Assembly: GCF_001280085.1 (NCBI RefSeq)
Contig: NZ_LGED01000243.1
Coordinates: forward strand, 1-64,000
Direction of reading: 5' to 3'
Length of the DNA: 64,000 bases
Source of the DNA: Saccharothrix sp. NRRL B-16348
GTDB taxonomy: Bacteria > Actinomycetota > Actinomycetes > Mycobacteriales > Pseudonocardiaceae
Part shown: piece by piece, positions 18,826 to 27,993 of the stretch
Numbering within the stretch: the stretch's first letter is position 1
Layout: every line of letters begins with the position of its first letter
Notes under the pieces: model-generated
The model's database searches: none
Told to the model about the DNA's origin: nothing
Seen by the model: only the letters and a program-made list of their open reading frames with translations
Program-made: the position numbers and the translations under genes

Positions 18826-21144
18826 ATGAGCGCCTTGTTCGACTTGCCTGCAAGTCCCCCCTCCTCCCGGTCCGCGCGGCTGCTCGAAGACCTCAACCCG
18901 TCGCAGCGACGGGCGGTCGAGCACGCGGGCGCCCCGTTGCTGGTCGTGGCGGGTGCGGGCTCGGGCAAGACGCGCGTGCTCACCCGCCGCATCGCCTACC
19001 TCCTCGCCGAGCGCAAGGTCCACCCCGGCGAGGTCATGGCGATCACCTTCACCAACAAGGCCGCCGCCGAGATGAAGGAACGCGTGGCCGACCTGGTCGG
19101 CGCGCGGGCCCGCTCGATGTGGGTGTCCACGTTCCACTCGATGTGCGTCCGGGTCATGCGCCGCGAGGCCAAGACCCTCGGCATGTCGTCCAACTTCTCG
19201 ATCTACGACTCCGACGACACCCGCCGGCTGATCACGCTGGTGGCGCGCGACCTCGACCTGGACCCCAAGCGCTACCCGGCACGCACGCTGGCGATCCACA
19301 TCTCGAACCTGAAGAACGAGCTGGTCGACGCCGCCACCGCCAAGGAGCGGGCGACCAACGACCTGGAGCGCCGCGTCGCCGAGGTCTACGAGAGCTACCA
19401 GCGCCGGCTCGGCGACTCGAACTCGCTCGACTTCGACGACCTGATCATGCGGACCGTCGAGCTGCTGCAGAACCACCCGGACGTGGCCGAGCACTACCAC
19501 CGCCGGTTCCGGCACGTCCTGGTCGACGAGTACCAGGACACCAACCACGCGCAGTACACGCTGGTCCGCGAGCTGATCGGGACAGGCAAGGACGGCGTGC
19601 CGCCGGGCGAGCTGTGCGTGGTGGGCGACGCCGACCAGTCGATCTACGCCTTCCGCGGCGCGACGATCCGCAACATCGTGGAGTTCGAGCGCGACTACCC
19701 GCAGGCCACCACGATCCTGCTGGAGCAGAACTACCGCTCCACCCAGACGATCCTGAGCGCGGCGAACGCGGTCATCTCGCGCAACCCGAACCGCCGGGAC
19801 AAGCGCCTGTGGAGCGACCTGGGCGACGGCGGGAAGATCGTCGGCTACGTCGCGGACAACGAGCACGACGAGGCGGCGTTCGTCGCGCGCGAGATCGACC
19901 ACCTGGTGGACAGCGGCGAGGCGAACAACGGCGAGATCGCCGTGTTCTACCGGACCAACAACCAGTCGCGCGTGTTCGAGGAGATCTTCATCCGCCTCGG
20001 CCTGCCCTACAAGGTGGTCGGCGGCGTCCGGTTCTACGAGCGGCGCGAGGTGCGCGACGCGCTGGCGTACCTGCGGGCGTTGTCCAACCCCGACGACACG
20101 GTGTCGTTGCGGCGCATCCTGAACGTGCCCAAGCGCGGCATCGGCGAGCGCGCGGAGGCGTGCGTGTCGCTGTACGCCGAACGCGAGCGGATCGGCTTCG
20201 CGGCGGCGTTGCGCGACGCGGTGACCGGCAAGGTGCCGATGCTCAACCCGCGGTCCCGCAACGCGATCGCCGGGTTCGTCGAGCTGATGGACGAGCTGGG
20301 CGAGCTGGTCGAGCGCGGCGACGACGTGGCGGACATCCTGGAAGCGGTGCTGGAGAAGACCGCCTACCGGGCCGAGCTGGAGGCCAGCGAGGACCCGCAG
20401 GACCACACCCGCGTCGAGAACCTGAACGAGCTGGTCACCGTGGCCCGCGAGTTCACGGACCTCGGCTCGGCCGTGCCGGTGCCGGAAGAGGACGAGGGGC
20501 TGCCCGCCGAAGGCTCCCTGGCGGCGTTCCTGGAGCGGGTGTCGCTGGTCGCGGACGCCGACTCGGTGCCGGACGCGGAGTCCGACGGCGTGGTCACGCT
20601 GATGACGCTGCACACCGCCAAGGGCTTGGAGTACCCGGTGGTGTTCTGCACCGGCTGGGAGGACGGCGTCTTCCCGCACATGCGGGCACTGGGCGACCCG
20701 ACCGAGCTGGCCGAGGAACGGCGCCTGGCGTACGTGGGCATCACGCGCGCGCAGCAGCGGCTGTACCTGTCGCGGGCGCTGGTGCGCTCGGCGTGGGGCC
20801 AGCCGTCGGCGAACCCGGCGTCGCGGTTCCTGGACGAGATCCCGGCCGACCTGCTCGACTGGCGGCGGGTGGAGCCCAGGCGCTCCGCGCCGTCCGCGCC
20901 GACGTCGTGGGGCGGTGGCCGCGGGTCGGGCACGCCGCGCCCGGCGCCGACGAACGCGGGCTGGAAGGACACGCCCGCGCTGAAGCTGGACGTGGGCGAC
21001 CGGGTGAGCCACGACAAGTACGGGCTCGGCCGCGTGGTGGCCGTGGACGGCTCGGGGCCCCGTGCGACGGCCACGATCGACTTCGGCGGCGCGGGGACGG
21101 TGCGGCTGATGCTCATCGGCGGCGTGCCCCTCGTGAAGCTCTGA
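18826..21144 (+). CDS. pcrA: ATP-dependent DNA helicase PcrA/UvrD1
   Basis: A 772-aa superfamily 1A 3'-5' helicase acting in nucleotide excision repair and fork restart. Motifs in order: Q motif NPSQRRAVE, Walker A GAGSGKTRVL (about residues 44-53), VDEYQDTN (II), GDADQSIYAFRGA (III), QNYRST (IV), TLMTLHTAKGLEY (V) and YVGITRAQQRLY (VI). The C-terminal Tudor-like domain (GDRVSHDKYGLGRVVAVDG ... LVKL) is the part that contacts RNA polymerase or Ku in relatives. It diverges from the chorismate mutase leader and ends at a strong hairpin (21184-21223). Confidence 0.96.
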   Translation: MSALFDLPASPPSSRSARLLEDLNPSQRRAVEHAGAPLLVVAGAGSGKTRVLTRRIAYLLAERKVHPGEVMAITFTNKAAAEMKERVADLVGARARSMWVSTFHSMCVRVMRREAKTLGMSSNFSIYDSDDTRRLITLVARDLDLDPKRYPARTLAIHISNLKNELVDAATAKERATNDLERRVAEVYESYQRRLGDSNSLDFDDLIMRTVELLQNHPDVAEHYHRRFRHVLVDEYQDTNHAQYTLVRELIGTGKDGVPPGELCVVGDADQSIYAFRGATIRNIVEFERDYPQATTILLEQNYRSTQTILSAANAVISRNPNRRDKRLWSDLGDGGKIVGYVADNEHDEAAFVAREIDHLVDSGEANNGEIAVFYRTNNQSRVFEEIFIRLGLPYKVVGGVRFYERREVRDALAYLRALSNPDDTVSLRRILNVPKRGIGERAEACVSLYAERERIGFAAALRDAVTGKVPMLNPRSRNAIAGFVELMDELGELVERGDDVADILEAVLEKTAYRAELEASEDPQDHTRVENLNELVTVAREFTDLGSAVPVPEEDEGLPAEGSLAAFLERVSLVADADSVPDAESDGVVTLMTLHTAKGLEYPVVFCTGWEDGVFPHMRALGDPTELAEERRLAYVGITRAQQRLYLSRALVRSAWGQPSANPASRFLDEIPADLLDWRRVEPRRSAPSAPTSWGGGRGSGTPRPAPTNAGWKDTPALKLDVGDRVSHDKYGLGRVVAVDGSGPRATATIDFGGAGTVRLMLIGGVPLVKL

Positions 21145-21183
21145 GGCGCTCTCAGCCGTAGTTCGCCGCCTTACGTATAGATA

Positions 21184-21223
21184 GGTGCACCGGTCGACTC
21201 CGGCGAGTCGACCGGTGTTCACC
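21184..21223 (+). terminator. Terminator of pcrA
   Basis: Perfect 13-bp stem (21188-21200 with 21205-21217), CGGC loop, extended by GGTG/CACC with a 2-nt bulge. It starts 39 nt after the pcrA stop. No T-run. Confidence 0.85.
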
Positions 21224-21275
21224 TGAACGTGGCCGAATTCCCGTGCAACCCGAATCCCGGACGTGCGTCTATAGG

Positions 21276-21475
21276 GGTGTCACAAGCGGGATGGCCGGGT
21301 CATTCGGGGTGAACCGGCCAGAGGGAGCCGCTTGGCGGCAGCAGGGGGGCCTACGGGGGTAGGTAGTGAGGGCGGGAGCCGCGTCGGGGCGGTGACCGCA
21401 CGAGAGGGATCACCTTCGGGGGGCGGTTCCGCACAGTGGAGGGGCCGGGCTGCTCAGCAGCCCGGCCCCACCTTT
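21276..21475 (+). ncRNA. Candidate structured RNA between pcrA and the M23 gene
   Basis: A 355-bp gene-free gap (21145-21499) lies between two convergent genes. After the pcrA terminator comes a TATAGG box (21270-21275), then ~200 nt with several stems: GGCCGG...CCGGCC (about 21292-21318), GCCGC-UUG-GCGGC (about 21327-21339), CCTAC-GGGG-GTAGG (about 21350-21363), and G6-containing loops. It ends in a strong hairpin with a T-run in the plus direction (21441-21474). A second plus-strand terminator after the pcrA one implies a separate transcript. No match to a known RNA family was recognised; boundaries are guesses. Confidence 0.4.
21441..21474 (+). terminator. Strong terminator with T-run
   Basis: 13-bp stem (21441-21453 with 21457-21469), 3-nt loop, then ACCTTTT in the plus direction. 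The T-run is only on the plus side, so it best fits a plus-strand transcript, though the hairpin could also stop the M23 gene, which ends 26 bp away. Confidence 0.85.
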
Positions 21476-21499
21476 TACGCTTGTGACGAGCCTGTCGGC

Positions 21500-22300
21500 T
21501 CAGACGCTGATGCCCTTGGAGTTCAGCCAGCCCAGCGGGTTGATCTTCTTGCCGTCCGCGTTCCAGACCTCGAAGTGCAGGTGCGGACCGGTGGAGAAGC
21601 CGCGGTTGCCCATGCGCGCGATCTGCTCGCCCGCCAGGACCCGCTGGCCCTTGCGCACCGAGTAGGTGTCCACGTGGCCGTAGACGGTCACGGAGCCGTC
21701 GGCGTGCTCGACCTTGACCCACAGGCCAAAACCGCTTGCCGGACCGGCCTCGATCACGACACCATCCGCGGCGGACAGGATCGGCGTGCCGATGGGGCCG
21801 GCGATGTCGATGCCGTAGTGCATCTCGCCCCAGCGGCCGCCGTAGCCGGAGGTGAACTCGCCTGCGGCGGGGCGGGCGAACTTGGGTCGCCGTGCCTCGG
21901 CCTCTTCGGCCTCGCGGGTTTCGGTGATGTGCTGGCTCTTGACGAGCTTCTGCGCCTCGGCCGCCGGGTCGACCGTCTTGGCGACGGGCAGGACTTGCGG
22001 TGAGGCGGGGCCGGTGCCACCGACGCCGAAGGCTGCCGCGCCGTCGGCGGCGGCGTTCGCGAGGGGGGTGACCTCGTCGGCCTGCGACGGCGAGTCGGAG
22101 CCGAGCGCGTGGAGCGTCTGCCCTGCGCCTGCGGCGGCGAAAGCGCCGACGGCGACCGCGGCGACCACGATCCGTCCGCGCAGCGCCGAGGGCGGAGGCG
22201 GAAGCCGGTGCGTGCTCACTGCGCGCGTCGAAGCACGGTCTACCGCTTCTTCGAGCACAGCAGAACTCGTATGGCCGCCGGGGGAGCGGTGTTGAGACAA
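21500..22300 (-). CDS. M23-family cell-wall endopeptidase (LytM domain)
   Basis: A 266-aa predicted peptidoglycan peptidase. One membrane helix or signal anchor (RIVVAAVAVGAFAAAGAGQTLHAL, about residues 43-66), a charged linker, and a C-terminal LytM domain (about 160-260). Zinc and catalytic residues are visible: HYGIDIAGP (His and Asp ligands), YGHVDTY, and GPHLHFEVW (HxH). It cuts peptide crosslinks of the wall from outside. Gene order pcrA - M23 (opposite strand) - sucC matches mycobacteria. Confidence 0.95.
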   Translation of the reverse strand: MSQHRSPGGHTSSAVLEEAVDRASTRAVSTHRLPPPPSALRGRIVVAAVAVGAFAAAGAGQTLHALGSDSPSQADEVTPLANAAADGAAAFGVGGTGPASPQVLPVAKTVDPAAEAQKLVKSQHITETREAEEAEARRPKFARPAAGEFTSGYGGRWGEMHYGIDIAGPIGTPILSAADGVVIEAGPASGFGLWVKVEHADGSVTVYGHVDTYSVRKGQRVLAGEQIARMGNRGFSTGPHLHFEVWNADGKKINPLGWLNSKGISV

Positions 22301-22530
22301 AACCTGGCCTTCCGTCTTCGGGGAGTCCGGTCGGACTACCAGGCGGGGGATCCCGGTTGAGCCGGTCGGGGTACCGGCTCGTCGTCCTGCTTGTGACCAG
22401 ACCGTGACAACGGACCGGGGGAAGATAACGGCGCGGAGCCCCTAAGGGCAATCCCCGAAGCCGAGGATGACCGTTTAGCGGTCAGTGGGACATCCGCGCG
22501 TATGACCGGTGACTCACGGTCATGAGTGAC
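22301..22530 (-). promoter_or_regulatory. Structured 230-bp leader of the M23 gene
   Basis: The gap upstream of the M23 gene has several potential hairpins in its transcript: an 8-bp perfect stem at 22359-22380 with a 6-nt loop, AGTCCG/CGGACT at 22324-22337, and two stems with identical TGACCG/CGGTCA arms (about 22468-22484 and 22502-22524). Actinobacterial wall-hydrolase genes are often under a c-di-AMP (ydaO) riboswitch, but the diagnostic segments of that riboswitch are not seen. Function unknown. Confidence 0.35.
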
Positions 22531-23484
22531 CTACGAAAACCCCTCATGTACAGGCGCGATGGGGTGATCCCCTCCATCATCCAAACGTGTGATGGCGGTC
22601 ACAACGAGGTGAAGGGTGCGTGTGTCGACCGGTAGTGAAAGGTGACCTGAATCACGTATCCGGTGCTCCTCCACGACCAACGCCGGGTGCTCCAACCGGG
22701 CGTTCCGCTGCGGGACGATCACCTGGTCCATCTCGCTCCACACCACGACGAACCTGGTGCGGCAGGGGCGGGACGGTTCGGCCAGTTCGGCCAAGAGGTC
22801 CGAACCCGGCCTCAACTGCCTGGTCAGCGACGTGGGCAGGAGGTAGGCGGCCAAGGTGCCGCGGTGCGGGGTCCCGAGGGTGACCAGCGTGCGCACGCGC
22901 GCGTCCCCGTCCAGGCGCTGCACGTAATAACGGGCGATCAGGCCGCCGAGCGAGTGGCCGACCACGTGCACCCGGTCGGATCCGGTCTGCTCGCAGATCC
23001 GCTCGACGTGCTCCCCCAGCAGCGCCGCCGACCGCCGGACGTCCCCCGTCAACGCGGTCAGCACGCTGTAGTTCACCGCGTGCACCACTCCGAAGCCACG
23101 CCTTCGCAGTGCCCCCGACAGCACTGCGAAGGCGGACCGGTTGTCCCCGATGCCATGCACCAACACGATCGGGGTGCCCGCGGCGTCCATGGCCGAAACC
23201 ACGAGGCCGCGCCGCCGGGGCGACAGGCGGTCGGTGCGGTAGGCGCGGAGGTGCCCCTCGGGCTTCACCCGTTCTTCCAGGGCACCCCACGGGTAGAGCA
23301 CGGTGTGCGCGGCCAGCCAGGCGGCCTCGACGGCGACGCCACGCACGCCGCCGGGGGAGGCGACGGCCCGGAGCACGCCACCCGCGAGACCGATGGCCTC
23401 ACCCGCCAGCCCGAGCCCGGCGTCCACGCCGGCCCCGACCCGGCCCGCCCAGGTCTCCAGGAGCCGCCGCGCCGCGTCACTCAT
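22531..23484 (-). CDS. Alpha/beta-hydrolase lipase/esterase
   Basis: A 317-aa serine hydrolase. The oxyanion motif VLVHGIGDN (about residues 105-113) and nucleophile elbow GHSLGG (about 174-179) are clear; the catalytic Asp and His are likely in WSEMDQVI and DSGHLSLP near the C-terminus. The nearest family type is the PGAP1/triacylglycerol-lipase group. The first 80 residues are Ala/Gly-rich and may touch the membrane. The start is ATG 23484 (MSDAARRLLETWAGR); upstream translation is unlike the family. It diverges from the membrane protein gene at 23535 over 50 bp. Confidence 0.87.
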   Translation of the reverse strand: MSDAARRLLETWAGRVGAGVDAGLGLAGEAIGLAGGVLRAVASPGGVRGVAVEAAWLAAHTVLYPWGALEERVKPEGHLRAYRTDRLSPRRRGLVVSAMDAAGTPIVLVHGIGDNRSAFAVLSGALRRRGFGVVHAVNYSVLTALTGDVRRSAALLGEHVERICEQTGSDRVHVVGHSLGGLIARYYVQRLDGDARVRTLVTLGTPHRGTLAAYLLPTSLTRQLRPGSDLLAELAEPSRPCRTRFVVVWSEMDQVIVPQRNARLEHPALVVEEHRIRDSGHLSLPVDTRTLHLVVTAITRLDDGGDHPIAPVHEGFS

Positions 23485-23534
23485 AGGGCTGAACGTAGGT
23501 GATAAGCCCACCAACCAGGAGTACCCGACGTCCG

Positions 23535-25490
23535 ATGTCCACAACCCCCACCGGTCCCGACCCGACGCCGCCCGGTGGCCCTGCCCAGGGGACGCCCGGC
23601 GGTGGTCCCGGTCCGGCGACACCTGGCGGTCCCGACCAGGGGACCCCCGGCGGATCTGCCCCGAGGGCCCCTGGTGGTCCCGGCCCGGCGGCGCTCGGCA
23701 GGTCCGACCTGGCCGCCGGTGGTGCTGCCACGGGGAGGCCCGACGGGTCCGACCTGGCGGGCAGTGGCGCTGCCCCGGCGACGCCTGGTGGATCCGACCC
23801 GGCCCCCGGTGGCGCCGACCCCGCCGCCCGTCGCCGTCGGCTCCGTTTTGCTAGCGTCCGACCGGTGATCCGAACCGCTGAACCGGTCTCACCGACCCGC
23901 ACGAGACTCCGGACGGCGGTTGGGGTGGCCGCGGCGGGCGCGCTCCTCACCGCGGTGGCTCCGGCTGTCGGCGTGGTCGACGGCTCCGCGCCGCCCGCGT
24001 TCACCGCCTGGCCGCTGCTGGCGCTGCTCGCCCTCCTCCCCACGGCCCTGGCCGCGCTCTTCCTCGCCCGCGGGCAGGAGCTCACCGCCGCGGCGGCCCT
24101 CGTCGCGCCCGCCGTGTTCGCCGTCGGCCGGCTGCTCGGCGACCTGCAGCTGCTCGTCGACCCGATCGACGCGGCCCGACCCGAGCTGATGCGCCCGGCG
24201 AGCCTCGACCCGCCCGGACCCGCGGCCGGCCTGTGGCTGCTCCTGGCCGGGCACGTGCTGCTCATCGCCGCGGGCGCGTTGGCCACCCTCGGCGCGGAAC
24301 CCGACGTGCGCAGCGAACGCGCGAGCTTCGCCCTGCCCGCCACGGCGGGCATCGTCGCGGGCATCGGCCTGTTCACCGCGCCGTTCACCTCGACCGACGC
24401 GCTGATCCCGGCGCGCGGGACGTTCGACTCGCCGACGCTGCCGATGCTGGGCGGCCTCGTCGTCACCCTGGCCGCGCCCGCGCTCGCCGTCCTCGCCGCC
24501 AGCGCCACCACCCACGAGGCGCGCAAGGGCGGGCTGCTCGGCCTCGCCGCCGTCCTGCTCGCCTTCGCGGCGCCACCGCTCGTCACGGCCGTCGCGGTGG
24601 ACGCCGTCGGCCCGGCGGTCGGCCCGTTCCTGGTCCTCGCCGCCGCCGTCGCGCTCGCCTGGCCCCAGCGGGCCGTCAAGGACGAGGACGCGGAGCACGA
24701 CGTCGAACTGCCCGGCCAACGCCGCCTGCACGTCATCGCGGGCGTGCTGGGGCTGGTCGCCGCCGCGACGGCCGCCGTCGGCGCGTCGACCGACCACCTG
24801 GTCCTGCCCGACGGCTTCCCGCCGCCCGCGGACTACGCCGCGCGCCTGCTCTGGCCGGCCGCGATCGCCACCGGCGTCCTCGCCGCCGCGCTGCTGGCCA
24901 AGGCCGCCGTCCGCCCCGCTTTCACGGTCGCCGTCGCCACCATCCCGCTGAGCGCGGCCGGCGCGCTCGACGCCGTCTTCACCGCGACGCAGGTCGACGT
25001 CGTCCAGCCGGGCGTCGGCGTCTGGTTCACCGCGGGCGCGGTGGTCGCCGCGGCGGCCGCCGCCGTCACCGCGGCCCTCGCCGGCGCGGTCGAGCGGGAC
25101 GAGGTGGGCACGACCACGACCGAACCGCCGCTGCCGCTGATCGCCGCCACCCTGATCGCCGCGCTGCTCGCCGTCGGCGCGTTCAGCCTTCCCGTGCTGC
25201 GGGCGCCGGACTACGTGCCGATCGGCGCGTTCGGGTTGCGCGTCGGCTCGTTCGGCCTGCTCGTGGCGTTGATCACGGTCGTGGTCGCGGCGGTGGTCGC
25301 GCTCAGGGCCCGGCCGAGCCGCGGTGCGGCGCTCCTGCTCGGCGCGGCCGTCGTCACGGCCGTCCGCGCCTGGGAGTACCCGCTCACCGCGGCCCGCGCC
25401 GCCGAGGCCGCCCCTGGTCCGGGGCTCTGGCTGGCCGCCGCCGCGACGGCCGCGTTCGTCGTCGCGGCCGCGTTGCGGACGGCGCGCTGA
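23535..25490 (+). CDS. Large multi-pass membrane protein with Pro/Gly-rich N-terminus
   Basis: About 651 aa. The first ~100 residues are low-complexity Pro/Gly/Ala (TPGGPDQGTPGGSAPRAPGG) and likely cytoplasmic. The rest has about 14-16 predicted helices rich in Ala, Leu and Val, with a polar break (KDEDAEHDVELPGQRR, about 380-395). No catalytic or transport motif is recognised. The function is unknown; a similar uncharacterised membrane protein is common in Pseudonocardiaceae (from memory). A hairpin follows 18 bp after the stop. Confidence 0.8.
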   Translation: MSTTPTGPDPTPPGGPAQGTPGGGPGPATPGGPDQGTPGGSAPRAPGGPGPAALGRSDLAAGGAATGRPDGSDLAGSGAAPATPGGSDPAPGGADPAARRRRLRFASVRPVIRTAEPVSPTRTRLRTAVGVAAAGALLTAVAPAVGVVDGSAPPAFTAWPLLALLALLPTALAALFLARGQELTAAAALVAPAVFAVGRLLGDLQLLVDPIDAARPELMRPASLDPPGPAAGLWLLLAGHVLLIAAGALATLGAEPDVRSERASFALPATAGIVAGIGLFTAPFTSTDALIPARGTFDSPTLPMLGGLVVTLAAPALAVLAASATTHEARKGGLLGLAAVLLAFAAPPLVTAVAVDAVGPAVGPFLVLAAAVALAWPQRAVKDEDAEHDVELPGQRRLHVIAGVLGLVAAATAAVGASTDHLVLPDGFPPPADYAARLLWPAAIATGVLAAALLAKAAVRPAFTVAVATIPLSAAGALDAVFTATQVDVVQPGVGVWFTAGAVVAAAAAAVTAALAGAVERDEVGTTTTEPPLPLIAATLIAALLAVGAFSLPVLRAPDYVPIGAFGLRVGSFGLLVALITVVVAAVVALRARPSRGAALLLGAAVVTAVRAWEYPLTAARAAEAAPGPGLWLAAAATAAFVVAAALRTAR

Positions 25491-25508
25491 ATCGGTCATC
25501 CGAGGCCG

Positions 25509-25530
25509 CGTGGTGATCGACCTCACCACG
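25509..25530 (+). terminator. Hairpin after the 23535 gene
   Basis: Perfect 8-bp stem (25509-25516 with 25523-25530) and a 6-nt loop, beginning 18 bp past the stop. The remaining ~215 bp to sucC should contain the sucCD promoter; no clear -35/-10 pair was identified. Confidence 0.6.
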
Positions 25531-25746
25531 TCTATGACGGACTTCACGGGCGTGGGGTGCGGTGGAGTCCGGGCAGGTCGATAGTGTCTTGCGAAGCCGC
25601 GTCGAGCCGGTCCCCCCACGGCTGTGCCGGCGTTCCAGGTGATGCCTGGTACGTGTGGGCAACCAGGCCCCAGCCTGGAGCGCCGGGACCTCAGAGGACC
25701 GCACGACAGGACGCGGTGTCCGACACCGACGTCGCAGGAGACCCGA

Positions 25747-26916
25747 GTGGACCTGTACGAGTACCAGGCGAAGGACCTCTTCGCCGCCCACGACGTCCCG
25801 GTACTTCCGGGCGACGTGGCGACCACCCCCGCCGAGGCCAAGGCCATCGCCGAGCGCTTCGGCCAGACCGTCGTGGTCAAGGCCCAGGTCAAGACGGGCG
25901 GCCGCGGCAAGGCCGGTGGCGTCAAGCTCGCCGAGACCCCGGACGAGACCGAGGTCAAGGCCGAGGCGATCCTCGGCCTGGACATCAAGGGGCACATCGT
26001 TCACCGCGTGCTGGTGACGCCCGCGTCCGACATCGCCGAGGAGTACTACTTCTCCTTCCTCCTCGACCGCGCCAACCGCACCTTCCTGGCCATGGCCAGC
26101 GTCGAGGGCGGCATGGACATCGAAGAGGTCGCCGCGACCAAGCCCGAGGCCCTGGCCAAGGTGCCGGTCGACGCGATCACCGGTGTGGACCGCGCGAAGG
26201 CCGACGAGATCGTGGCCGCCGCCAAGTTCCCCGCCGAGGTGGCCGACCAGGTCGCCGACGTCATCGTGAAGCTCTGGGAGACGTTCGTCTCCGAGGACGC
26301 CACGCTGGTGGAGGTCAACCCGCTGGTCCGCGACCCCGAGGGCAAGATCGTCGCGCTCGACGGCAAGGTCACCCTCGACGAGAACGCCTCCTTCCGCCAC
26401 CCCGCCCACGAGGCGCTGGTCGACAAGCAGGCGGAGGACCCGCTGGAGGCCAAGGCCAAGGCGAAGGGCCTCAACTACGTCAAGCTGGACGGCCAGGTCG
26501 GCATCATCGGCAACGGCGCCGGTCTCGTGATGTCCACCCTCGACGTGGTGGCGTACGCGGGCGAGAAGCACAAGGGCGTCAAGCCCGCGAACTTCCTCGA
26601 CATCGGCGGCGGCGCGTCGGCCGAGGTCATGGCCAACGGCCTGGACATCATCCTGCACGACCCGGACGTGCGTTCGGTGTTCGTGAACGTCTTCGGCGGC
26701 ATCACCGCGTGCGACGCGGTCGCCAACGGCATCGTGGCCGCCCTGGGCATCCTGGGCGACGAGGCCAAGAAGCCGCTCGTGGTCCGCCTGGACGGCAACA
26801 ACGTGGAGGAGGGCCGCCGGATCCTCGCCGAGGCCAACCACCCGCTGGTCACCGTGGTGGACACTATGGACAACGCGGCCGACAAGGCCGCCGAGCTCGC
26901 GGCTGCGGGGGTCTGA
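25747..26916 (+). CDS. sucC: Succinyl-CoA synthetase beta subunit
   Basis: A 389-aa ADP-forming subunit of the TCA-cycle enzyme that makes ATP or GTP from succinyl-CoA. ATP-grasp fold with [19 protein letters not shown] at the start, [16 protein letters not shown] (about residues 39-54), EVNPL (about 197-201) and [12 protein letters not shown] (CoA-ligase part). GTG 25747 is fixed by AGGAG at 25736-25740 and the family N-terminus; a frame upstream exists but is not coding. The gene ends 2 bp before sucD. Confidence 0.97.
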   Translation: MDLYEYQAKDLFAAHDVPVLPGDVATTPAEAKAIAERFGQTVVVKAQVKTGGRGKAGGVKLAETPDETEVKAEAILGLDIKGHIVHRVLVTPASDIAEEYYFSFLLDRANRTFLAMASVEGGMDIEEVAATKPEALAKVPVDAITGVDRAKADEIVAAAKFPAEVADQVADVIVKLWETFVSEDATLVEVNPLVRDPEGKIVALDGKVTLDENASFRHPAHEALVDKQAEDPLEAKAKAKGLNYVKLDGQVGIIGNGAGLVMSTLDVVAYAGEKHKGVKPANFLDIGGGASAEVMANGLDIILHDPDVRSVFVNVFGGITACDAVANGIVAALGILGDEAKKPLVVRLDGNNVEEGRRILAEANHPLVTVVDTMDNAADKAAELAAAGV

Positions 26917-26918
26917 CG

Positions 26919-27809
26919 ATGGCTATCTTCATCACCAAGGACAGCAAGGTCATCGTCCAGGGCATGACCGGCGCCGAGGGCACCAAGCACACCAAGCGGA
27001 TGCTGGCCTCCGGCACGAACATCGTCGGCGGCGTGAACCCGCGCAAGGCCGGCGAGAAGGTCGACTTCGACGGCACCGTGCTCCCGGTGTTCGGCTCGGT
27101 GGCCGAGGCCATGGAGGCGACCGGCGCCGACGTGACCGTGATCTTCGTGCCGCCGGCGTTCGCCAAGGCGGCCGTGATCGAGGCGATCGACGCGGGCATC
27201 GGCCTGGCCGTCGTGATCACCGAGGGCATCCCGGTGCACGACACCGCCGCGTTCTGGGCGCACGCCGTGGCGACCGGCAACAAGACCCGGATCATCGGCC
27301 CGAACTGCCCCGGCCTGATCAGCCCCGGGCAGTCCAACGCGGGCATCATCCCGGCCAACATCTCCGGCGCGGGCAAGATCGGTCTGGTGTCGAAGTCCGG
27401 CACGCTGACCTACCAGATGATGTACGAGCTGCGTGACTTCGGCTTCTCCACCGCCATCGGCATCGGCGGCGACCCGATCATCGGCACCACCCACATCGAC
27501 GCGCTGGCGGCCTTCGAGGCCGACCCGGACACCGCGGCGATCGTGATGATCGGCGAGATCGGCGGCGACGCCGAGGAGCGGGCCGCGGCCTACGTCAAGG
27601 AGAACGTCACCAAGCCGGTCGTCGGCTACGTGGCGGGCTTCACCGCGCCCGAGGGCAAGACGATGGGCCACGCGGGCGCGATCGTGTCCGGCTCGGCCGG
27701 CACCGCGCAGGCGAAGAAGGAAGCCCTGGAGGCGGCGGGCGTCAAGGTCGGCAAGACGCCGAGCGAGACGGCCGCGCTGATGCGGGAGATCATGCAGTCC
27801 ATCGGCTGA
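26919..27809 (+). CDS. sucD: Succinyl-CoA synthetase alpha subunit
   Basis: A 296-aa CoA-binding subunit, partner of Suc[22 protein letters not shown] opens the Rossmann CoA-binding domain, and the phospho-His active site is [14 protein letters not shown] (about residues 245-258). [10 protein letters not shown] and SKSGTLTYQ are typical. It starts 2 bp after sucC and is followed by a strong terminator. Confidence 0.97.
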   Translation: MAIFITKDSKVIVQGMTGAEGTKHTKRMLASGTNIVGGVNPRKAGEKVDFDGTVLPVFGSVAEAMEATGADVTVIFVPPAFAKAAVIEAIDAGIGLAVVITEGIPVHDTAAFWAHAVATGNKTRIIGPNCPGLISPGQSNAGIIPANISGAGKIGLVSKSGTLTYQMMYELRDFGFSTAIGIGGDPIIGTTHIDALAAFEADPDTAAIVMIGEIGGDAEERAAAYVKENVTKPVVGYVAGFTAPEGKTMGHAGAIVSGSAGTAQAKKEALEAAGVKVGKTPSETAALMREIMQSIG

Positions 27810-27831
27810 CACTGGGCCGTTCGTGCGTGAG

Positions 27832-27867
27832 ACTGAGGGCCACTTCCCCCGGGAGGTGGCCCTCAGT
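27832..27867 (+). terminator. Terminator of sucCD
   Basis: 12-bp stem (27832-27843 with 27856-27867), further paired inside by CCC/GGG. It starts 22 bp after the sucD stop. Confidence 0.85.
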
Positions 27868-27993
27868 GCGTTCCGGGACGAGTCAATGCGCACATTGGGG
27901 GGAACCACGGAGGTCCGGTCGCCGTCGGAGAGTGCGCATCGGCTAGCGTTCTGTCGACCCGAAATCAGTTCCGCAGGTGGAGGAGACCGCATC

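Noticed and set aside
18706..21222. 838-aa minus-strand reading frame covering pcrA
   Set aside because: Antisense shadow of pcrA; only its last 19 codons (18706-18762) are considered real, as the leader peptide.
21276..21475. c-di-AMP (ydaO) riboswitch because of a GGGGTGAACCGG segment
   Set aside because: The diagnostic GCTAACCTCGTAGGC-like part is missing, and there is no plus-strand gene downstream; the M23 gene is on the other strand and converges.
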